From assembly GCA_030704615.1 (NCBI GenBank), contig CM060732.1:33771053-33835052 (forward strand): DNA of 64,000 nt, written 5' to 3'. Positions 55,862 through 64,000 of the stretch are shown here, one piece after another. The position numbers and the translations under genes are program-made. Below the pieces are notes generated by a model. It saw only the letters and a program-made list of their open reading frames with translations. It ran no database searches and was not told the origin of the DNA. The DNA comes from Takakia lepidozioides (taxonomy: Eukaryota; Streptophyta; Takakiopsida; Takakiales; Takakiaceae). How positions within the stretch are numbered: position 1 is the first letter of the stretch; each line of letters starts with the position of its first letter.

Positions 55862-58800
55862 ATGGGGAGGAAGAAGGACACTCGAGGGGGAGGCGTTGCT
55901 ACTGGTGGTGGTCGTGGTAGAGGCAAGCTGCGGACGGAGAAGGTAAGCTGCAGTTTTGTTCCTGCACTTAGGCATATGCACCATCGCATAAGCCCCACCA
56001 AGCTGCTCCTAATCTAGCACCTCCGCCGGCGCAGATGCCTAAGTCACTTCAACTCTCACAGGTTTGAGAATCTCCACACATATACACAACCGTCTCCACC
56101 GGCGGAGACAACTCATTCCTCTTGGTTTTTTCTTATGTTTGGAAGGGCTGGGCTACCACCTCCGCTGGCGCATATCGTTGGAGCTGGGATGCTCACATGT
56201 TTCAGGAAGTGCTCCTTCACTCCAATCCTGTTTATTTTTTCGCATGCTCATACGTTGCTGATGCTCCGAGAGGGTTGGGCTGGCGTATCCGCCGGCGCAT
56301 ACCCGTGCAGCAGGGCTGCTCAAATGTTTCAGGAAGTTCTCCCCTTTTCCATCTCCTTTGTTTTTCCACATGCTCAAAAGTTGTTGATGCTCCGAGCGGG
56401 CTAGGCTGGCATATCCGCCGGCGCATACCCATTGAGTACATTCTTTTTTTGCTCAGCTCATAGGTTTCAGGAACCTCCTGCAAGCGTCTCCACCAGCGGA
56501 GACACTTGGAGCTTGGTTTTTTTGCATATTCCTTGTGTTACGGAAGCTCCAAAGCGCCAAGGCTGCCACCTCTATCAACGCAAACCCGTGGAGCAGGGCT
56601 GCTCATATTTCAGGAAGTTCTACCCCCCTTCCATCTCCTTTGTTTCTCCGCATTCTCATAAGTTGTTGATGCTCCGAGCGGGCTGGGTTGCCATATCCGC
56701 CGGCGCATACCCATTGAGCACAATCTTTTTTTGCTCAGCTCCTAGGTTTCAGGAACCTCCTGCAAGCGTCTCCACCGGCGGAGATGCTTGGAGCTTGGTT
56801 TTTTGTTGTATATTACGTAAGCTCCAAAGCGCCAAAGCTGCCACCTCCGTCGGCGTAGACGCTTGGGGAACCTTCCTTATTTTGGTTGATCACAGTATTC
56901 AAGTATCTCAATGCTTCTACTTTGCCACCTCCACAACTCCACATGCTTCCATAGGCCTGGTTTGATCTTTCAAGGTGCTCCTGTATGTTTGGCTACAACC
57001 TCCTTTCCATGGTATGCGCCGACGCATATGCTTGGAGCTCCTTGAGCAAAAATTTCTTCAAGGGCCTCAAAGCTTGTGAAATTCTGAGTTAGTTGCACAT
57101 ATGTGTCATATGCGCCGGCGTAGGTGTTTGGAGGTCCTCTATCGGGATGCTCAAGCCTGTATTCTGTTCCAAGTTGTAGGCTTTGAAAGACAAGGATATT
57201 CATGGAATTAGTTGACTATCCATATTCATTTGTTTTCTTCATGTAACCATGACACTGAACTGCTCTTGTTACATATTATACATTCACACATTTGCTCTTC
57301 TCATACACTGACATCTTGAACTGTTTTGGTCTATGGAATTAGGAAATTACTACTACAACTGAAGTTATGGAGGCTGGGATGCTTGCAACCATTATTGACG
57401 ACATAGATGCAGGAAATTGGGGGGCAGATGAGTATGAAGAGGATACAACATCTAGTGATCCTCTTTCTCTAGATGCCAAACAGGCAATTATTCTGGAAAA
57501 AAAACAAGATCTGAATGTAACTTTCAGGTCCCTCCTCATTGAGGATGGAGTTATGGACATTCCATTGTGTCGCATGATTTCTATGCAGGTTGTTAGGCCC
57601 GCCCTTGCCAACGACATCCTCTAGCTTAGAGGAGACTTCTACTCTGGATACCATCCAGGAGCAGCCGTGTTCTATGTTTCTGTTGAGGGGATTGATGGAT
57701 CTACTCTAGATGTGGGTCCTGATATCATCTCTACATATGATAGTAATTGGAAAACAGTCAATGATGAGTTTGAGAAGTATCTTGAGTCCAAGCCAAAGTT
57801 GCATCATCTTCGGGGGAAGATGTTTCATGTCTGGGATGGGAATCATAGGCTTCAAGCATGGTATCCATATATCAATGAAGTTCATGGGGCCAACTTGTCA
57901 AGACATGTCTGTGTGACAAGTTGGGTGCTCAATGCGGACATTGAAAATCGTGGTTCCCTCAGGTCCATCATGGATGGAGTGAATGTGTGAGTTTCCTTTC
58001 TATTCTTCATTTACTTTCATGTTCAATGTTGTCATGTTCTTGCTCAATGGATGTACATATACACATCTTCTTTCTAATGATCACATTTTGTATGTGCAGG
58101 GCAACAGAGAGGGCACATGTTACATCCAAATTTGTGCACTTGGTTTGCAAGGTCAATATGATTGGCCTTACACCTGTCTCTGAATGGAAGAATGTATTGA
58201 GGAAAGAGCAATACGACGAATGCACCAAGAAAGCAGGAAAGACTTGGTATAACCTGACAGTCTATGCAATGACAGAGATTTTGTACAAGATAATATCATG
58301 TCTTAACCAAGTTTCATTCTTTGCATCCATAGACAAGATTCACCTCTGCTTCATGTTATGAACTGTTTTGGTTCTTTTGGCAGCATGATATTGTTGAGGC
58401 CCAACGCATGGCGGGGGAAGCTTACAAACTTGCTGAGGGGCCAAAGAGTCAAGATGGCCTTGAAGATACAATGAGACATGCTGAATTGAAAGCAAGGGAG
58501 CAACACAAGAGTCAGCTTGTGAAGTTGCTTCCTATTGCTGATCCAACCCTTGGAGAGGGGTTTCTCCAAGAACTTAAACTGCATTGGTCACGTGTAAAGG
58601 CAGGATCAGAGGAAATGACCCAAGAGAAAATGGTGAACATTGCTACAGCCCGGGTGGATCCAGAAGAAAAGGTGGAATGGCTACATATATGGAATGGAGA
58701 CCAAACACTTCATGACCGTAATTTCTTTTCCACCCGGGCCTATCAGTGGGCCAACACTTGATCCTTGGCTTAATAGAAGGACTTTTTGGTGGCAGGTACA

Positions 58801-60640
58801 TATACAATCACTATCTTTTCAATGCAATTGATTCATTTTGTTGATAACACATTAACATAGTTATTTAACTGACTGTATTTTCTGGCAGCTTCGCAAGGTT
58901 GCCTTGGCTCAGTTTGCCTTGTACACCACTCAGCTTGGCCAATTTCATGTTGCCTTGGAGGAAGGAGAGAGTGAGAGTCTGGGAGACTACATGGATACAT
59001 GGAAGATGACTCATTTCAATGAGTTATTTCATAGAGAGTTCTCATTGCCAAAGGGGCCATTCAGAGGCAATGATTGGGAACAACAAACAGGTGGGGAGAA
59101 GGTGGTGAGACGGATTTTATTCAGGTACAATCTTTCCATTGCATTGTACATGGACAGTGTATACATCTTGTAAGTCAAAAATGTCTATGCTTCGAGTATT
59201 TTTCTAGTACATTGGGATATACATGTTTCTTAATGTGCTTGTTCAATTGTTGAACATGTTGCATAAATATTTGTCTCTACAATAACTTTGAATGTGTTTG
59301 TATTTTAGGTACATGAGATTTGTGCTTGTGCCGAGTGGTCAACTTAAGGCTGAGCCCAAGTTTCTGATGGCCTGGAAGTTTGGTGCTCAACAAGCTTCCA
59401 TGTACACACCTGCAATTGAGGAAGATTGGGGTGTGGAACACCGGGAAGGGGGGGGGGGGGGTGGTATTTGGATATGCCCAAGGGTACTATCCCCTATGCA
59501 GAAATGGGACTTCATAAGGAGTGTGTTCGCAAGCAGTCAGTGAGTGATGAAGGGGGTATCTCCACTGAAGTCCTTATTCTTGATCTGGAGCATGCAGAAC
59601 AGATTGCTACACAGGCCGTTGACGCTGTAGCCCAAGTGGTCCCTGCGGTTGTGGGTGTACCAAAGCGCAAATCACGAAAAAGAAAAGGTGCAGATGTCAA
59701 TGCAGGTGTGGCTTCTATTGCTGGTCCTATTGGTAGTTCTTCACATCCTTCAAATCAGTTGGTTGTAGTGCCTGCACCTACTACTCGAGGAAACAAGCCA
59801 AAGGCAGGTGAACATCCTTACAGTGCAGTGTCATTTTTCGGTGGTGCACCTAGCATGTATCGCATGAAGATCATGCCTACTCATTTCATTGATATGGTGG
59901 AGGCCTCAAGTACATCTCCCGATGCAACCTTGAAAGAGCTCATGGAGTTCTTCAAACATGTGAGTTTCCCCCAACAAACAAATTGTAATGTAAGGAATTC
60001 TTCGATGTTTTTACATCCTCATCATCCGGCTATTGACTCCTACATTTTCTGTATGTTGTTTGCAGTTGCCAGGAACTTGGTCTAGTGTTGTGGATGGAAA
60101 AAACGTGCCTGTGGCTGTGGACATGATCATCGTGGACTGCCCAACAGGAATGCCTGTACAGGGCTGTTTGGATGGTGTACAGGTTCCTCCGTGGAATGCT
60201 TTTGATAAACGGTATTGGGAGTATGCATTCTCCATTGCTAATGACCTGTTGGATGACAATGGATGCTTGGTGTTCTTGTAGAGCTCCGATGATTCCTTTG
60301 CATTGGAGCTCTTTTCTTACTCCAGGGGCAGCTCTATTTCCATATTATCAAGGAAATATACTTGCATCAATACCACCCCTCTACACACTCAGACAGGAAA
60401 GGTAAAAATCATCCCTCTTCAATATCTCATTGTTTGATGTTTCATCTTCCTACTCTCATACATATTATTAAACCATTCGGGTGCACTGTTTTTGTGGAAA
60501 TGGCACGTCTAACAGACCATGTTCTTCCACGCCCATGTCCTCACCAAGCAAGGAGGACTATTCAAACTGCGTGAGTCTGGCAAAGTTGTGGACCCCCTTG
60601 CAGACCCTGTTGAGTTGGATGCCATCTACACACTACAACA
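55862..60640 (+). pseudogene. P3: ParB-like/methyltransferase-like gene, multiply broken
   Basis: Exons: 55,862-55,942 (MGRKKDTRGGGVATGG start); 57,343-57,986; 58,100-58,289; 58,384-58,795; 58,889-59,124; 59,309-59,959; 60,066-60,401; 60,516-about 60,640. Exon 1 joins exon 2 in phase. The ParB-like part has MDIPLCRMISMQVVRPAL and FHVWDGNHRLQAW (57,835-57,861 for the DGNHRLQAW core). The methyltransferase-like part has VDMIIVDCPTG at the motif IV position (60,120-60,148) and NGCLVFL, and stops before motif I. Lesions: in-frame TAG at 57,622; an indel near 58,720; a donor changed from GT to AT at 58,290; a shift in or next to a G14 run (59,448-59,461); TAG at 60,279; loss of the 3' end. A basic KRKSRKRKG segment (59,660 on) suggests a nuclear protein. 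Confidence 0.65.
56064..57130. repeat. tandem repeats in the first intron of P3
   Basis: Units of about 282 bp (for example the word TTGTTGATGCTCCGAGCGGG at 56,381 and 56,663), each built of smaller modules with CCGCCGGCGCATACCC, CACCGGCGGAGA and GTTTCAGGAA. The GCCGGC cores are palindromic, as in the GGCGCC arrays, but the sequence is different. ORFs through it are repeat translations. Confidence 0.75.
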
Positions 60641-61087
60641 GATTGCGGCTTTTATGACTCCCATGGGTGCGCAGTCATGACAGATTTGTGGCAGAAATGC
60701 CATTTGCAGTCGTAAAATGCTTTTGAAGTCATAATGCAGGTCTGGAGAAGGCGTATATGCGACTGCATGGCTTCGGACTCTGCGCAACACAGGTCAAACA
60801 TGTTTGACCACGAATATTGGCATGGCAGATATGACTACCAGTCACGGTCATGGCTACACTGGAATGACGTGTGCATATTGCAAGACAGACATATGACTTC
60901 ATGACTCTCACTCTAATGCATTATGCCAAATCATCACATGGATGAATCACTACATGACTACACGTGTCAACACATGCTTTTCTAGTTATATATATAATAT
61001 ATGAGTATTTATATCTTAAAAAAACAGAGACTCTTACCAACTAGAATGAATTTAAAAAACCCAAAAAAAACAAAGATTTAAAAAAAA
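60641..61087. other. unassigned stretch after P3
   Basis: No gene is recognised. It is rich in CATGACT and GTCATGA words (for example 60,693, 60,864, 60,890, 60,952), which may be subterminal repeats of a transposon or chance. AT-rich near the right end. Confidence 0.3.
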
Positions 61088-61320
61088 TCACATCGGCTGG
61101 TAAGTGCACAGTGTGTCGCCCTTGTGGTTTGGGGTTCAAACCCGCTGCCCTTATCCCGTGTGTGGGATTGTTCGAGACGGTATGTCTTGACGTTGATCGT
61201 CCTGTAGGTCTTATGGCCCATAAATGAAGGCGGGTGAATTTTCCCCCTCCTCAAGGGCTTGTGGTTTCCTTTAAGAAAAAAAAAAAAAATCAAAAAAAAA
61301 TCAAAAAAAAAAATCAAAAA
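61088..61320 (+). mobile_element. tRNA-derived SINE with poly(A) tail
   Basis: GGCTGGTAAGTGCAC resembles an A box and GGGGTTCAAACCC is a B box (61,131-61,143). A body of about 125 bp containing TGGCCCATAAATGAAGG and CCTCCTCAAGGGC leads to an interrupted poly(A) tail (61,275-61,320). The body is shared with 47,254-47,345, which supports a mobile family. Confidence 0.7.
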
Positions 61321-61554
61321 GGGGCTTTTAGGGTTTACAAAAAGGTTAAAAAACTTAAAAAGTTGCCCATCACGGTAGCGTGAACAGACTTAGAGCGAGC
61401 GGGAGGGAGGGAGAGAGAGAGAGGGTTGGGACTTAGAGCGAACGAGCGGGAGAGAGGGCAAACATGCATGGGAGGCCCGCAGTTGGATCAACCTTCGCAT
61501 CTGGAGCAAGCAACCCTAGAAACGCTAGGGTATGTGTGCGAGGAGGTTTCGGCT

Positions 61555-62500
61555 GGGAGCCCGCCGTTCTTGGGAGAGTCAGCTTCGTCTTAGCAGGCCG
61601 TGTTTCAATCTCTACCCGCTCGGCCCTGATTTTACAGCACGGAGCAGAGCTGGCATGAGTTTCTAAAAGATCCTTCACGATGGTGGGACAACCGCAATTG
61701 CAAGGTGTGGCTTTTTCTTAATGTACGATGTGAAGAAGTTTGTCCATCCTAATGTGGGTTGGCTCTCCTGTTAGTACCATGATTTGGTATTCTTCCTGAT
61801 GTTTACAAGGTTCTTGGGAGAGTTAGCTTGGTCTTAGTAGGCCGTGTTTCAATCTCTGCCCACTCAGCTGCACCGTGGTGGTTCTCACTGACCAATCCGA
61901 CATTACCTAACTACAGACACAAGCAGCACACACTAGAGGTCATCTTGGGTTCATGTTCAGTCAAATCCTCCATGGGTCATGACACAAGGTCGAGGACAAT
62001 GTGGTGAGGGCACCTTCTTCTTCGACCTATTTCAGCCTATTTTGCCCTCTCATCAGACTCGGCCCTGAATTTGAATCATGGAACAGAGCTGGCATGAGTT
62101 TTTTTAAGATCCTTCACGAGGGTGCGACCGCAATCGCAAGGTGTGGTTTTTTTTTAATGTACGATGTGCAGAATTTTGTCCATCCTGCAAATGTGGGTTG
62201 TTGGCTCCTGTTAGTACCATGATTTGATATTCTTCCTGATGTTTACAAGGTTCTTGGGAGAGTCAGCTTTGTCTTAGCAGACCGTGTCTCAAAGTCTGTC
62301 TGCTCAGCTGCACCGTGGTGCAGGTTCTCACTGACCAATCCGACATTACCTGACTACAGACACAAGCATCACACACAAGGTCAAATCCTCCATGGGTCAT
62401 GACACAAGGTCAAGGACAGTGTGGTGAGGGCACCTTCTTCTTCGACCTATTTCAGCATGTTTTGCCCTCTCATCAGACGCCCTGAGATGCATATTGAATT
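61555..62500 (+). repeat. tandem duplication, unit about 439 bp
   Basis: GGTTCTTGGGAGAGT(T/C)AGC recurs at about 61,810 and 62,249, with a partial copy at 61,566. GAGCAGAGCTGGCATGAG-like words at 61,641 and 62,080, and GGTGAGGGCACCTTCTTCTT at 62,005 and 62,426, keep about the same spacing. No protein is recognised; GA-rich simple sequence precedes it (61,397-61,425). Confidence 0.75.
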
Positions 62501-62559
62501 TTGTAAGTTAGCTCATTGCTCGTTGATAAGTAGGGTTGGGGGTGTTTGCTGGAACAATT

Positions 62560-62700
62560 CTAGGCTGTCATTGTCAGCTGCTAGCAGGAAGGCAAGGATG
62601 TATGCATAGATAGCTGAAGGATTTTGTGCAGAGGCATAGATAGCTGAAGGAGCAGGGATAGAGTGTGGGCCCAAATTCGTCCAAGAGGGCCGGATTTCAA
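62560..62700 (+). repeat. direct repeat, left copy, flanking the PPR fragment
   Basis: TAGGCTGTCATTGTCAGCTG followed by CTAGCAG, then GATAGCTGAAGGAGCAGGGAT, matches 63,830-63,960 with small gaps. The two copies bracket the PPR fragment. Confidence 0.7.
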
Positions 62701-63269
62701 GCTCCATTATTTCAGTGTCATCCATTCAGCCAGGGATTTCCTGGTGACATTGCCAAGGCTTTACTCGCAACACGATGCTTGTAAAGCTTCCTTAGCTTGA
62801 ATGCTGATTATGCTTGAATTATTAGGTTTGTAAAGCCAGTTTTGAAATTTTCATGGTAATCAGCTCTCTTGAAAATCTGTAGGTTGCAAGCCATTTACAG
62901 CGGGCCGTGGGTGGACTGGAAGACAGCCATTGAAAGTCCTGGTGCAAGTTAATACCAGTGGAGAGCAGAATAAGCTTCATATTCCCTTTTGGTGCTAGTT
63001 ATCTTCATGTATGGTACTGTTGAACACCAACAATCTTTTGGTGAGATTCTGTCTTGGTGCACATGTCTGATAAAGAAAGACGGTAATGTTTGTTCTGAAA
63101 CCTGAAGGCGTGAAATGATTCAACACAACAAGAGCATTACGCGTGTCACAGTACAAGCTGTAAGAAAGCAAGAGATACATAGTTATACAGTCAAACAGAC
63201 AACTATCAGTTTCTGTGGAATCTCTTGCCAATGGCAGGATGGGTTGGGAATAGCCAAGTCAGGAGGTGA
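62701..63269. other. non-coding stretch before the PPR fragment
   Basis: No gene is recognised; no upstream PPR repeat could be read in any frame. Confidence 0.3.
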
Positions 63270-63761
63270 ATGCCTGTCAAATTACCACATGTCCTTTTGA
63301 ACACTGCCCCTGCCCTGGTGGACATGTACGCCAATTGTGGGTGCATTGAGGATGCAAAGGGAGTGTTCAACACTGTGGCTGAACGAGATGTGGTGTCGTG
63401 GAGTGCGATGCTTGCTGGGTATGCACAGCTGGGGTGCGGGATGGAGGCTCCAACCTTTGAGAAAATGATGGGGGAAGGGGTGAAGGCCGCCGACATAACG
63501 TTTGTGTGCGTTTGCAGTGCGTCTGCAGCCCTGGAAAAGGGCAAAGAGATCCCTGGTGACATCATCAAATCTGCAATTGTACCAGATGTCATCCTGAACA
63601 TGGCTCTGGTGGCCATGTATGCTAAATGTGGGAGCATTGAGGATGCCAAGGGAGTGTTCAACACTATGGCTGAACTAGATGTGGTGTCGTGGAATGCGAT
63701 GCTTGAAGGGTGTGCAGAGCAGGAGCGCGGGATGGGGCTTTGGACACCTGAAAGCAAATGA
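63270..63761 (+). pseudogene. PPR protein fragment (PLS-type repeats)
   Basis: The frame encodes ALVDMYANCGCIEDAKGVFN, DVVSWSAMLAGYAQ, a full intermediate repeat (ITFVCVCSASAALEKGKEIP), then ALVAMYAKCGSIEDAKGVFN and DVVSWNAMLEG. These are the S and L type motifs of plant organelle RNA-binding PPR proteins. Only about two and a half repeats are present; no targeting peptide, E or DYW domain is seen and the frame ends in TGA after TPESK. Two blocks of the repeat are nearly identical in DNA, which suggests recent internal duplication. A fragment of a larger gene or a pseudogene. Confidence 0.7.
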
Positions 63762-63829
63762 TGGAGAAAAGGATGAAGGTACCTTCTTCAACATATTTCA
63801 CCCTGTTTTCCCTGCTAGTGTTTGATTCT

Positions 63830-63960
63830 AGGCTGTCATTGTCAGCTGCTAGCAGCAAGGCGAGGATGTATGCATGATTTGTGCAGAGGCATGGATAGCT
63901 GAAGGAGCAGGGATTTCGTGTGGGTCCAGATTCATCCAAGAAGGCCAGATTTCAAGCACA
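63830..63960 (+). repeat. direct repeat, right copy, flanking the PPR fragment
   Basis: Matches 62,560-62,700 (see there), with a small deletion around 63,880. Confidence 0.7.
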
Positions 63961-64000
63961 AGATTACCTGTGATTCCCTGTGGATCAATAGCTACAAGAA

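Noticed and set aside
61078-61317. ORF with a run of Phe residues
   Set aside because: It translates the SINE poly(A) tail in reverse.
63206-63757. ORF of 183 codons on -
   Set aside because: Antisense shadow of the PPR repeats.

Overview
This window reads as nuclear DNA of a land plant or a close streptophyte relative. The evidence is a ten-exon protein disulfide isomerase (PDI) gene with GT-AG introns, a PLS-type PPR fragment, Ty3/gypsy LTR retrotransposons with a third ORF after integrase, L1-type LINEs, tRNA-derived SINEs and a MULE-like transposase. The PPR style and the density of decayed transposons suggest a non-seed plant (fern or lycophyte), but the species cannot be fixed from this window. 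Only one gene, PDI (30,532-36,324, minus), looks fully intact.

Layout. 1-8,160: the 3' LTR of an element lying mostly left of the window, sitting inside an older minus-strand Ty3/gypsy element. 8,165-12,940: a palindromic satellite, GC-rich unassigned DNA, the C-terminal part of a SWIM-finger transposase (9,901-10,980), a second palindromic array and two small unexplained ORFs. 13,122-14,794: copy P1 of an unusual multi-exon gene family, cut off by a 5' LTR (14,795-15,772). 17,249-22,906: copy P2, the most complete, with a palindromic array in an intron and another downstream. 23,941-30,465: a 5'-truncated Ty3/gypsy element with its 3' LTR, ending within about 70 bp of the PDI stop codon. 30,532-36,800: PDI and its promoter. 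36,868-37,020: SINE. 37,326-46,019: an almost full-length but dead LINE with a 10-bp target duplication. 46,393-46,754: Harbinger-like MITE. 48,506-48,625: one exon of a phosphoglycerate mutase. 48,780-50,620: second LINE in pieces. 51,466-54,218: nearly complete MULE-like transposase with an N-terminal GCM/WRKY-like finger and a C-terminal SWIM finger. 55,862-60,640: copy P3 of the gene family. 61,088 to the end: SINE, a 439-bp tandem duplication and a PPR fragment.

The most interesting content is the P1/P2/P3 family. Its N-terminal part looks like a ParB/sulfiredoxin-fold domain (motif DGNHRLLAW). Its C-terminal part has the permuted motif order of beta-class DNA N4/N6 methyltransferases (motif IV position first, then a KPWR motif, then ILDLTCGTG). 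ParB-methyltransferase fusions are familiar in phages and bacteria; here the gene is split by at least eight spliceosomal introns, is repeated three times in about 47 kb, and two copies lie near SWIM transposases. Five arrays of GGCGCC-centred palindromes lie in and around these genes. All three copies carry different lesions, so an active copy would have to be elsewhere in the genome. The idea of a plant transposon carrying its own DNA methyltransferase is an inference to be tested.
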